From positions 19,548 to 83,547 of the forward strand of contig QOPF01000006.1 of assembly GCA_003331625.1 (NCBI GenBank): DNA of 64,000 nucleotides, read 5' to 3'. The notes under the pieces were generated by a model, which made no database searches, had not been told where the DNA came from, and saw nothing but the letters and a program-made list of their open reading frames with translations. The stretch is from Gammaproteobacteria bacterium (GTDB lineage Bacteria > Pseudomonadota > Gammaproteobacteria > Magnimaribacterales > AG-339-G14). Of the stretch, positions 1 through 7,610 are shown in pieces. How positions within the stretch are numbered: the stretch's first letter is position 1; each line of letters starts with the position of its first letter. The translations under genes were made by a program, and so were the position numbers.

Positions 1-20
1 CCAAATTCATTGCTTAGTGT

Positions 21-500
21 TTGAAACTTTTCTTTTTAAGGCACGCTAAGTCCGATTGGGGTAATCCCTCATTGAAAGACTTTGACCGACCTCTTAATAA
101 AAGAGGCTTGAGAGATGCCCCTCTAATGGGAAAGAAATTACATAATTATCTTCCAGATATTCTAAAAGTAATTTCCAGTCCTGCTAAAAGAACCAAAGAA
201 ACTTTGGAATTATTTTTTTCTGACTATGACCGAAATTTTTCCATTGAATTTGATGACTCTCTTTATCATGGAGTTCCTTCTGATTACTTAAAAAATATTA
301 TTTCTTTAAGCAATGAGGATGCCATTATTTTTATAGGTCACAATCCTGGAATTTCTGAAGCTGCGTCAATGTTTTCAAGCCGTGATATCTTTTTTCCAAC
401 CTGTGGCTGCATGGGTTTTTCTGTTGAAAAGTCATCAATTGATTCTAATAATTTTCATGATGCGATAGAGACTTTTTACGAATACCCAAAGAAAGCGTGA
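21..500 (+). CDS. sixA: SixA-like phosphohistidine phosphatase
   Basis: A 159-residue histidine phosphatase of the SixA branch. Family members remove phosphate from phosphohistidine, for example on phosphorelay HPt domains or PTS proteins. The N-terminal LRHAKSDW carries the catalytic RHxxS pattern seen in SixA (other histidine phosphatases have RHGE). A later GHNPGIS carries the second catalytic His. The length matches the family. The start is a TTG at 21 with Lys-Leu-Phe-Phe directly before the RHA motif; no in-frame ATG fits better, but only 20 bases lie upstream, so an earlier start cannot be excluded. It stands alone before a 108-base spacer. Its partner protein is unknown. The family call is firm; the target is not. 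Confidence 0.85.
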   Translation: MKLFFLRHAKSDWGNPSLKDFDRPLNKRGLRDAPLMGKKLHNYLPDILKVISSPAKRTKETLELFFSDYDRNFSIEFDDSLYHGVPSDYLKNIISLSNEDAIIFIGHNPGISEAASMFSSRDIFFPTCGCMGFSVEKSSIDSNNFHDAIETFYEYPKKA

Positions 501-514
501 ACTTTTTATAAGGT

Positions 515-532
515 CTGTTACAGAATTGAAAA
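515..532 (-). promoter_or_regulatory. Degenerate Pho-box-like element upstream of plcP
   Basis: Read on the minus strand this is TTTTCAA, four bases, GTAACAG: two 7-mers at the 11-base pitch of a PhoB site. The same pattern (TTTTCAG, four bases, GTAACAG) lies on the plus strand in front of pstS at 9909-9926. The match to the Escherichia coli consensus is weak, and the orientation is opposite to the gene it would control. The rest of 501-608 holds a 7-bp hairpin (ACTATTT 549-555 with AAATAGT 562-568) with no T-run. I see no clear promoter hexamers. Confidence 0.3.
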
Positions 533-608
533 TTTAACGAAAAATCAGACTATTTGAAATGAAATAGTATTGAATTAAAAATTTTAAAAGTTCTTAATTG
601 CCCTGTTG

Positions 609-1385
609 ATGGAGCAAAAAAAATTTAAATCTATTTGGTTGTCAGATATTCATTTAGGCACTAAAGGCTGCCAAGCCGAAAGACTTCTTGATTTTCTCTA
701 CAACCATTCTTGCGAAGAATTATATTTAGTTGGAGATATTATTGACGGCTGGCGATTGGAACAAACCCTTTTTTGGCCTCAAGCACATACCAATGTTCTA
801 AGACGTTTTCTGTCTTATGCAAAAGATGACACAAATGTAAATTACATCACAGGAAATCACGATGAGTTTCTTAGATCGTATTCACCTATATTATTAGGAA
901 ACGTAAAGGTTAGTGATCGAGATACTTATACATCTATAAGCGGAAAAAAATACTTAGTCATCCATGGCGACCAATTTGATCTGGTTACTAAATACAATAA
1001 ATGGATTTCTAAACTAGGCAGCTGGGCTTATGAACTCTTGATGGCAATCAACAGGGTAATAAATTTTTTCAGAAAAAATTTCAATCTCGGATACTGGTCC
1101 TTCTCAGCATATGTAAAACACAAAGTTAAATCAGCAGTAAACTTCATAAGCGACTTTGAGAGTTCTCTAGCCTTTGCATGCAAAAAGGAAGGATTTGATG
1201 GAGTAATTTGCGGTCATATTCATTCAGCTGCAAATGAAATGATAGATGAAATACATTATCTGAACTGTGGTGATTGGGTTGAGTCTTGTACTGCATTGGT
1301 AGAAGATTATGAGGGTCGTTTTCACATAATTGATTACTCCAAAGAAACATACAATCAAAATTCTCCAGAAGAAAAGGTTGCATGA
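609..1385 (+). CDS. plcP: PlcP-like metallophosphoesterase (phospholipase C type, lipid remodelling)
   Basis: A 258-residue calcineurin-like phosphoesterase. Metal-binding motifs are visible in order: SDIHLG (12-17), GDIIDGW (42-48), GNHDEF (82-87), HGDQFD near 119 and GHIHSA near 200. The sequence also carries GCQAE after the first motif, WPQAH, and DWVESCTALVE near the end. From memory these match the PlcP family of Sinorhizobium and marine bacteria rather than true LpxH, although automated annotation usually says UDP-2,3-diacylglucosamine hydrolase. PlcP removes the phosphate head group of phospholipids to give diacylglycerol during phosphate starvation. The next two genes would use that diacylglycerol, which supports the call. 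ATG at 609 is chosen over an adjacent TTG at 606. The stop overlaps the next start (ATGA). Confidence 0.75.
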   Translation: MEQKKFKSIWLSDIHLGTKGCQAERLLDFLYNHSCEELYLVGDIIDGWRLEQTLFWPQAHTNVLRRFLSYAKDDTNVNYITGNHDEFLRSYSPILLGNVKVSDRDTYTSISGKKYLVIHGDQFDLVTKYNKWISKLGSWAYELLMAINRVINFFRKNFNLGYWSFSAYVKHKVKSAVNFISDFESSLAFACKKEGFDGVICGHIHSAANEMIDEIHYLNCGDWVESCTALVEDYEGRFHIIDYSKETYNQNSPEEKVA

Positions 1386-2368
1386 AAATTCTGTTGGTCA
1401 CTGATGCTTGGAAACCTCAGGTTAATGGCGTAGTAACTACTCTTGAAAATTTAGTAAAGAAATTATCATTAAACAATGAAGTAAAAATCATTGAGCCAAA
1501 TAGTTTTGTTTCTGTTCCTATACCTTTTTATAAAGAAATAAAACTTTCGCTGAATGTTTTTAAAATAAAAAAAATAATTAAAGAATTTCATCCAGAATTG
1601 ATTCATATTGCGACAGAGGGACCACTTGGACTTTATACAAGAAAAGTATGTTTGGTAAAAAAACTTAATTTTTCAACTTCCTATCATACAAATTTTCCCT
1701 TATACCTAAAAAAAATGTTGGGTATACCAGTTCATTTAACAAATAGATTTGAAAGATGGTTTCACAATGCAGCTAGCATTACTTTTGTTAATACACCGTC
1801 TCACAAAAAGGAACTAGAAGAGATTGGAATTAAGAAATTAGCCTTATGGTCAAGGGGGATTGATGAAAGCATTTTTTTCCCCACGCCAAGTAATAATAAT
1901 AATAGCTACTATCTCTATGTTGGCAGAGTGTCTAAGGAAAAAAATTTAGAGTCTTTCCTAAGTTTAGAACTGGATAAGAAAAAAGTTGTAGTAGGTGATG
2001 GTCCGAGCTTAAAAAGCCTCAAAAAAAAATATCCAGAGGTAGAATTTCTTGGCTATAAATTTGGTAGAGAGCTAGCTGAAATTTACTCAAATGCGTGTGT
2101 TAAGGTTTTTCCTTCTAAGACTGATACCTTTGGAATTGTCATGATAGAGGCAAATGCCTGTGGAACACCTGTAGCAGGATATCCAGTAACTGGACCAATT
2201 GATGTTGTTAGAAATGGCGTAAATGGCTTCTTGGATAACGATTTAAAACAAGCAATAGAACAAGCAAAAAAAATCGATCCTAAATCATGTATTGCATATT
2301 CAAAAAAATATTCTTGGGACGAAGTTGCAAGCAATTTTATTTCTACTATAACAACAGCAAATCCATGA
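1382..2368 (+). CDS. Glycosyltransferase, GT4 type, probable diacylglycerol glycosyltransferase
   Basis: A 328-residue GT-B glycosyltransferase. The N-terminus (TDAWKPQVNGVV) is the acceptor-side glycine loop of GT4 enzymes. LYVGRVSKEKNL opens the donor domain, and the segment around DTFGIVMIEANACGTPVAG carries the E-x7-E type nucleotide-sugar site. There is no signal peptide or clear transmembrane helix, which fits a peripheral membrane enzyme. GT4 members with this N-terminus include SqdX and Agt-type enzymes that put sugars on diacylglycerol. Specificity cannot be read from sequence. Its tight coupling to plcP upstream (4-base overlap) and to UDP-glucose dehydrogenase downstream suggests it makes glucosyl- or glucuronosyl-diacylglycerol to replace phospholipids. 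Confidence 0.7.
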   Translation: MKILLVTDAWKPQVNGVVTTLENLVKKLSLNNEVKIIEPNSFVSVPIPFYKEIKLSLNVFKIKKIIKEFHPELIHIATEGPLGLYTRKVCLVKKLNFSTSYHTNFPLYLKKMLGIPVHLTNRFERWFHNAASITFVNTPSHKKELEEIGIKKLALWSRGIDESIFFPTPSNNNNSYYLYVGRVSKEKNLESFLSLELDKKKVVVGDGPSLKSLKKKYPEVEFLGYKFGRELAEIYSNACVKVFPSKTDTFGIVMIEANACGTPVAGYPVTGPIDVVRNGVNGFLDNDLKQAIEQAKKIDPKSCIAYSKKYSWDEVASNFISTITTANP

Positions 2369-3714
2369 ATATAAATATCATTGGCGCAGGATATGTTGGC
2401 TTGGTAACTGCCTCATGTTTTGCGCATTCAGGACACAAAGTTAAATGTTATGACATAGATAAGGATAAGATCGATTTGCTTAAAAAAGGCAAAACTAATA
2501 TTTATGAACCTCAGCTTGAATCTTTGCTAAAGGAAAATTTAGAAAATAAACGATTAAATTTTTCAGATAATTTGCATGATATTTGCACCTTTTCAAATAT
2601 TTTTTTTATTTGTGTCGGCACACCACCCAGAGGCTCGGGTGAGGCTAATTTATTAGCTCTCTACAAATCTATTTTTTCTATTTCTGAAAATACTAAAAAT
2701 GCCTTTCTCATAGTTAAATCTACTGTTCCCCCAGGGACATGTGAAGAATTGTCAGCAATGATTGACTCGTCGAAAAATATCAGTATTTCAATGTGTCCAG
2801 AATTTTTAAGAGAAGGCTCTGCGGTAAAAGATTTCTTAAAACCTGACAGAATAGTTATTGGCAAAAATCCTGATACCTCAGAAGATCTTTTTCTTACTAT
2901 TTTTTCTCCTTTTATAAGGGAAAATAAATCCATCATTTTTATGGATACACTTTCAGCAGAGTTGACTAAGTATGCTTCAAATTCTTTTTTGGCTACTAAA
3001 ATCAGTTTTATGAATGAGCTTTCAATTTATGCTGATCTGAAGGGCGCTGATATTGAGAAAGTAAGAATGGGCATAGGACTTGATAAAAGAATAGGTTATG
3101 AATATCTATATCCCGGATTGGGATTTGGCGGTTCCTGTTTTCCAAAAGATATTAGAGCATTGATTGATAATGCTGATGATGCAAATCTTGATTTGAAACT
3201 CTTAAAGTCTGTAATAGAGATTAATGATCATCAGGTAGATATTTTTACGAAAAAGATTACAGGATATTTTGAATCAGATGATTTATCCGGTCTTACACTT
3301 TCTTTTTGGGGCGTATCTTTCAAACCTAATACAGATGATATTCGTTTTGCTCCTTCAATTAAATTGATTAAAAATCTTCTTAACAAAGGAGCACTAGTTA
3401 AAGCTTATGACCCTAAAGCTTTGGATAATTTAAAAGAAACAATTCAGCATAAAAATTTATCTTTTCATCATAATGCTTTTGATGCCGCCAAGGATTCAAA
3501 CTCATTGATTATTGCTACAGAATGGAAGGAATTTTTTAATATAGACTTTGAAGATTTGAAAACTGTTTTAAAAAATCCAGTCATCTTTGATGGAAGAAAT
3601 ATCTATGATCCTAATCTTCTATCCCAGAAAGGATTTGATTACATATGTATTGGTAGGCCCACTAAAATAAACAACATACATGAGTTCTCTAATTCTTTAA
3701 ATGTTGTAAAATAA
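2365..3714 (+). CDS. ugd: UDP-glucose 6-dehydrogenase
   Basis: A 449-residue enzyme that oxidises UDP-glucose twice with NAD+ to UDP-glucuronate. The N-terminal Rossmann motif is IGAGYVGLVTAS. The central YASNSFLATKISFMNEL helix carries the catalytic Lys, and GFGGSCFPKD carries the catalytic Cys. The C-terminal UDP-binding domain begins near LSFWGVSFKPNTDD. The start is the ATG at 2365, which overlaps the previous stop in an ATGA. An upstream in-frame start at 2287 would lie inside the glycosyltransferase and add residues that do not resemble the family. In this operon UDP-glucuronate is a likely donor for glucuronosyl-diacylglycerol, although exopolysaccharide use cannot be excluded. Confidence 0.92.
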   Translation: MNINIIGAGYVGLVTASCFAHSGHKVKCYDIDKDKIDLLKKGKTNIYEPQLESLLKENLENKRLNFSDNLHDICTFSNIFFICVGTPPRGSGEANLLALYKSIFSISENTKNAFLIVKSTVPPGTCEELSAMIDSSKNISISMCPEFLREGSAVKDFLKPDRIVIGKNPDTSEDLFLTIFSPFIRENKSIIFMDTLSAELTKYASNSFLATKISFMNELSIYADLKGADIEKVRMGIGLDKRIGYEYLYPGLGFGGSCFPKDIRALIDNADDANLDLKLLKSVIEINDHQVDIFTKKITGYFESDDLSGLTLSFWGVSFKPNTDDIRFAPSIKLIKNLLNKGALVKAYDPKALDNLKETIQHKNLSFHHNAFDAAKDSNSLIIATEWKEFFNIDFEDLKTVLKNPVIFDGRNIYDPNLLSQKGFDYICIGRPTKINNIHEFSNSLNVVK

Positions 3715-3721
3715 ATTCGTA

Positions 3722-4423
3722 ATGAAAAAGATTCTAGTTATTGAGGATGAAGAAGACTTAAATCAAACTTTGAGTTTTAATTTGGAAAACGAAGGCTATA
3801 AAGTTACGTCTGCTTTGAAAGGTTCAGAGGCCTTAAAAATTCTAAAAGATTCCGATACTCCAGATTTAGTCATTCTTGATTTGATGTTACCTGACATATC
3901 CGGTTTGGATATTTGTCGACACATTCGTTCTGAAAAAGAGTTGAAAAATATAAGTGTAATTATGGTGACTGCAAAAGGAGAAGAAGTAGATAGGGTAGTT
4001 GGATTTGAGCTGGGTGCAGATGATTACATAGTTAAGCCTTATAGCATTAGAGAACTCATGTTGAGAGTTCAAGCCCAGTTAAGGAGAAACAGCAGCGATT
4101 CAGATAAAAATAAAGCTACTGATGATGAAGACAATATTACTTTTAAAGAGCTATTGATTGATATCAATAGACATAAAGTATTTCTTGGAGATGAAAAAAT
4201 TGATCTTACCGCAAAGGAATTTACTCTCTTGAAACATCTTTTAACAAGGATAGATAAGGTGCAAACCAGAGACAACTTACTCGATAAAGTTTGGGGATAC
4301 GATAGTTCTGTCACCACAAGGACTGTTGATACGCATGTCAAGAGATTGAGATCTAAGTTAGGAAAATACGGAGCCAACATAGAAACCATTAGAGGTGTTG
4401 GATATATTTTCAACAAAGCTTAA
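3722..4423 (+). CDS. phoB: Phosphate regulon response regulator PhoB
   Basis: A 233-residue OmpR/PhoB-class regulator. The receiver domain has the acidic pair in VIEDEED, the phospho-acceptor Asp53 in LDLMLPDISG, and Lys in DYIVKPYS. The C-terminal winged helix ends with TVDTHVKRLRSKL and ETIRGVGYIF, the standard DNA-recognition segment. It starts 7 bases after ugd, so it is probably cotranscribed with the lipid-remodelling genes, and it lies directly before phoR. The phosphate context (pst, polyphosphate, Pho boxes) makes PhoB much more likely than another OmpR-type regulator. No separate Pho box is visible in front of it. Confidence 0.9.
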   Translation: MKKILVIEDEEDLNQTLSFNLENEGYKVTSALKGSEALKILKDSDTPDLVILDLMLPDISGLDICRHIRSEKELKNISVIMVTAKGEEVDRVVGFELGADDYIVKPYSIRELMLRVQAQLRRNSSDSDKNKATDDEDNITFKELLIDINRHKVFLGDEKIDLTAKEFTLLKHLLTRIDKVQTRDNLLDKVWGYDSSVTTRTVDTHVKRLRSKLGKYGANIETIRGVGYIFNKA

Positions 4424-4432
4424 TATAGCTTA

Positions 4433-5779
4433 GTGAAACTTTCTTTAAAAATTAGGATTTTTCTTTTGACCGTCTTCACGGTCATGGTTTCTTTTTTAAT
4501 TAGCGCAGTTATTTTAAAAGGCGATGCATTCTTTAACGAGAATATTGTTATTGGAATTATTATGTTTGTGATTCTTATTTTCGCTTCAGGTACCACGCTT
4601 TACAGATTTTTACGAGACGTTGTAATCAAAGCTGCAAGAATTATTTCAGGTCCTAATAATACTGAAGAAATGGATTCTGAATCAGCCTTCGAATCATTGA
4701 GGACCTCTTCGGCTGAGGTTCAAAATGAACTATTAAATTATTCAAAACAATTATCCTTTGTTAGTAACTTACTTTCTAGAATGGGACAGGGTGTTATTTT
4801 AGTAAATAAAAATTTGAATGTTATTTATTTCAATCAAACTATTTCTAAAGATTTTTTTCCTGAATTAAAAGTTGGTGATGACTTATTCAAAAATATTTCT
4901 TATCCCGCATTTAAAAAATTTATAAGAAAAGCTTGGGAAAAAGATGAATATACAAAAGAAATCTCAGGTCCTAGAACAATCAAGACTGTATATTTAGTGA
5001 GCTCACAAAAATTTTCTACCGACGATCAACTCCTGATTGTTTTCAATGATATTTCAAAATTAAAAAACCTTGAAAAGATGCGTGGAGACTTTATTGGTAA
5101 CGTCTCACATGAACTAAGAACGCCAATAAGCGTTATAAAGGCCAATTCAGAAACTTTACTTACAAGCAAGTTAATTAAAGATAAGAATGCAATTGAGTTT
5201 ACCAAGGCAATTCAATCTCAAAGCGAGAGAATGGCGACTATAGTTAATGAATTGCTTTCTATTTCTAGCATGGAATCTGGTGATTATCCTATCTCTTTAG
5301 ATAAACTAAACATAAAAAATATTGTTGATTCCGCTTTGCAAGAATTAAAGCCTATGACCAATAAAAACAGTATCACTTTAGTGAACAATCTTGATCAGTG
5401 CACTAATATCATTGGCGATGAATCTGCAATGAAAATAATCATTTCCAATTATATTAATAACGCGATAAAACACAGCCCTAAGAAATCTTCAATAGTTATT
5501 GATTGTAAAAAAGTAGATAAAGACTTTTGTAGAATAATGGTAAAAGATAATGGTTCAGGAATTGCTAAAAAATATAGAGAAAGAGTTTTTGAAAGATTCT
5601 TTAGAGTAGATAAGGGCAGATCTAAAAAAGTTGGTGGTACTGGACTAGGATTGTCGATATCAAAAAACCTTGCATTAATGATGGGTTATTCTGTTGGGGT
5701 AGATTCAAATACTCCAAAGGGATCGATATTTTACATAGATGTCAAAACGGATCACGAAGCTTCCCAGGAAGTTGCTTGA
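4433..5779 (+). CDS. phoR: Phosphate regulon sensor kinase PhoR
   Basis: A 448-residue sensor histidine kinase. Two transmembrane segments lie near residues 9-29 and 36-56 with almost no periplasmic loop, as in PhoR. A PAS-like domain follows (around GQGVILVNKNLNVIYFN). The phospho-accepting His is in NVSHELRTPISV. The ATP-binding N, G1 and G2 boxes are NYINNAIKHS, DNGSGI and GGTGLGLS. The start is GTG at 4433, ten bases after phoB stops. The lack of a periplasmic sensor domain fits control through the Pst transporter and PhoU. The last 28 bases overlap the convergent ppx gene. Confidence 0.9.
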   Translation: MKLSLKIRIFLLTVFTVMVSFLISAVILKGDAFFNENIVIGIIMFVILIFASGTTLYRFLRDVVIKAARIISGPNNTEEMDSESAFESLRTSSAEVQNELLNYSKQLSFVSNLLSRMGQGVILVNKNLNVIYFNQTISKDFFPELKVGDDLFKNISYPAFKKFIRKAWEKDEYTKEISGPRTIKTVYLVSSQKFSTDDQLLIVFNDISKLKNLEKMRGDFIGNVSHELRTPISVIKANSETLLTSKLIKDKNAIEFTKAIQSQSERMATIVNELLSISSMESGDYPISLDKLNIKNIVDSALQELKPMTNKNSITLVNNLDQCTNIIGDESAMKIIISNYINNAIKHSPKKSSIVIDCKKVDKDFCRIMVKDNGSGIAKKYRERVFERFFRVDKGRSKKVGGTGLGLSISKNLALMMGYSVGVDSNTPKGSIFYIDVKTDHEASQEVA

Positions 5780-6639
5780 GCACTTGAAATTTTTTTTTGT
5801 ACGAAACCATCGCTTATATTCCAGCTTGATGCATAAAAATTCGCTGTTTTAAATTTGTTTTGAATAAATTCAAAGATAGATGCAGCATGCTCAATTATAT
5901 CCGCTCGATCCTCAGGAAAATCGTATTCTTTAATTTTTTTTTCTACCGAAGTGTTCTTTAGAATTTCTCTTATTTCTTTCATTTCTTTATAAGATAAAAA
6001 GTCTGCTTCTTTTTTTGAAACTTGAATAATTAGCTTTGCGTTACCCCCAACTCCAATAATGTTTTGAATTTTACTTGGGCAAATATCTTTTAAAAACTTT
6101 TCAAGTTCAATCCAATTTTTTTTCTTATCTATTTTTTTTAATATTCTTACTCCTCCAAGTTGAAAAGATTTTATTTTTTCTTCTTTATCATCGGCTAAAT
6201 ATATTTCAGTACTTCCTCCACCAACATCCACAACCATGCTTTGATATTTTGAATGATTTCTGTAATCAAAGTATTTGAGTAATGTAGCTTCTTCTATGCC
6301 GCTTAATATTTCTATTTTTAAACCTAAATCCTTTTTTATTTTTTTAACAATTTGCTCTTTGTTGGAAAAAGTTCTCATTGCTGATGTAGCAAACAAACCA
6401 ATTAATTTGGCTTCTTTTTTTTTAGCATGCTTTTTTAGTTTCTTTAAAACCGATAAAAATTCTTCATAAGTATTTTCAAGCATTTTCCCTTCATTAAAAG
6501 CGTTCGTACCCAATCTTAAGGGGGTTCTTTTAAAAGTATCTAGCTCAAGAAGTTTTTTATTAATAAGACGATATTGACGATACTTAATAGCATTGGAACC
6601 TATGTCAATGCAGGATATTTTTTCTGTAGATTTAGTCAT
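5752..6639 (-). CDS. ppx: Ppx/GppA family exopolyphosphatase
   Basis: A 295-residue ASKHA-fold phosphatase with CIDIGSNAIKYRQYRL (phosphate-1 loop) and VDVGGGSTEIY (phosphate-2 loop). Enzymes of this family remove terminal phosphates from polyphosphate or cut the pppGpp 5' phosphate. It is the short form, without the C-terminal HD-like domain of Escherichia coli Ppx, so which substrate it prefers is open. ATG at 6639 is chosen over TTG at 6645; it overlaps the ppk2 stop by 8 bases. Pairing with ppk2 in one operon favours polyphosphate turnover. The 3' end overlaps phoR on the opposite strand by 28 bases. Confidence 0.82.
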   Translation of the reverse strand: MTKSTEKISCIDIGSNAIKYRQYRLINKKLLELDTFKRTPLRLGTNAFNEGKMLENTYEEFLSVLKKLKKHAKKKEAKLIGLFATSAMRTFSNKEQIVKKIKKDLGLKIEILSGIEEATLLKYFDYRNHSKYQSMVVDVGGGSTEIYLADDKEEKIKSFQLGGVRILKKIDKKKNWIELEKFLKDICPSKIQNIIGVGGNAKLIIQVSKKEADFLSYKEMKEIREILKNTSVEKKIKEYDFPEDRADIIEHAASIFEFIQNKFKTANFYASSWNISDGFVQKKISSAQATSWEAS

Positions 6640-7462
6640 CAGCAAAAACTCTTAAAGTTTTGTACTGTTGATAAGATAAATTTTCAAATAGAACTTTATT
6701 GATTTTGACTTTGTAGTTATTCAAGCCTTCAGACCATATCTTGGGTTTCGGCAAATTTTTGTCTGGATAATCGAATGAATTAAGGATAAATCTCAAAGCG
6801 CTTAATATCGCAACTTTTTTATTGTTGGCGTTCAACACTATCCAAGGTGCTTCTTCATAGGAAGTTCTTTTAAACATTTGCTCTTTATAAAGAGTGAAGG
6901 CGTCCCATTTATCAAGCATCTTGAAATCATTTTCACTGATTTTCCAGTAAACCAAAGGGCTAGTCGCTCTTTTATCTATTCTTCTTTGTTGGGTATTTTT
7001 TTCAATTGACAAATAAAATTTAAAAAACTCAACTCCGTCTTCAATCTGCTTTTGTTCCCAAGGAATAACATTTTTCATGAAGTAGGTATATTGACGTTTG
7101 GAACAATATCCCATGGTTGCCTCTACTAATGCTCTGGTGTACCAAGATCTATCAAAAAAAACGAGTTCACCAGTTTTTGGTAAATGCTTTTCATACCTTT
7201 TAAACCATTTTTTTGACTCTTTTTCAGTTGGCTTGCCTAAAGCAACAAGTTTACAGTGATTGGGAATCAGGTATTTAGATAAAACAGAAATACTTCCGGT
7301 TTTTCCAGCCGTATCTCTGCCTTCAAAAACAAGGGCAACTTTTCTTTTCGATTTAATAATCCAATTTTGCAGTTTTAACAATTCAATCAAGAGTTTTCTT
7401 TTTTCTTTCTCATACAACTCTTCATTGATTCTTTTGTAATCAGGAATATCAAACTCAATCAT
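6632..7462 (-). CDS. ppk2: Polyphosphate kinase 2
   Basis: A 276-residue PPK2-family kinase, which transfers phosphate between polyphosphate and nucleoside diphosphates. The Walker A region is FEGRDTAGKTGS (most relatives have GRDAAGKGG), Walker B is VFFDRSWYTRALVE, and a lid region around DKWDAFTLYKEQMF is present. The arrangement resembles single-domain class I PPK2. ATG at 7462 is preferred to an upstream TTG at 7480 because the extra six residues look like leader. It is the first gene of a minus-strand pair with ppx and is divergent from the porin, with the Pho box at 7500-7517 between them. Joint induction by phosphate limitation is plausible. Confidence 0.9.
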   Translation of the reverse strand: MIEFDIPDYKRINEELYEKEKRKLLIELLKLQNWIIKSKRKVALVFEGRDTAGKTGSISVLSKYLIPNHCKLVALGKPTEKESKKWFKRYEKHLPKTGELVFFDRSWYTRALVEATMGYCSKRQYTYFMKNVIPWEQKQIEDGVEFFKFYLSIEKNTQQRRIDKRATSPLVYWKISENDFKMLDKWDAFTLYKEQMFKRTSYEEAPWIVLNANNKKVAILSALRFILNSFDYPDKNLPKPKIWSEGLNNYKVKINKVLFENLSYQQYKTLRVFADD

Positions 7463-7499
7463 TAAATGATTGTAATTCAACTAAAAATAAATAATCAAA

Positions 7500-7534
7500 T
7501 TGTCACTAAGTTGTCACAAAAATAATCGAATAAT
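7500..7534 (+). promoter_or_regulatory. Pho box and -10 element of the porin promoter
   Basis: Two perfect TTGTCAC heptamers at 7500-7506 and 7511-7517 are separated by TAAG. This is the 7-4-7 direct-repeat layout of a PhoB site, close to the Escherichia coli phoA box. A -10-like AATAAT (7529-7534) begins 12 bases after the box, where PhoB-dependent promoters carry theirs; there is no good -35. It points towards the porin gene at 7611 but lies only 38 bases from the ppk2 start on the other strand. A GAATAATT string also follows the box in front of aqpS. Confidence 0.8.
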
Positions 7535-7610
7535 TTACTTTATCTGTATCTAAATTGTAATTTTCCTAGTCTAAAGTTCTCTAATTAATAATTCATAAGG
7601 AGAACATTTC

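Noticed and set aside
549..568. Terminator after sixA
   Set aside because: The 7-bp stem is all A/T except for one pair and is not followed by a T-run.
609..1385. LpxH (UDP-2,3-diacylglucosamine hydrolase) call for the first metallophosphoesterase
   Set aside because: The GCQAE, WPQAH and DWVESCTALVE strings and the glycosyltransferase-ugd-phoBR context fit PlcP better; LpxH remains a fallback.
1144..1401. Open frame antisense to plcP
   Set aside because: No family resemblance, and it overlaps a well-supported gene over its whole length.
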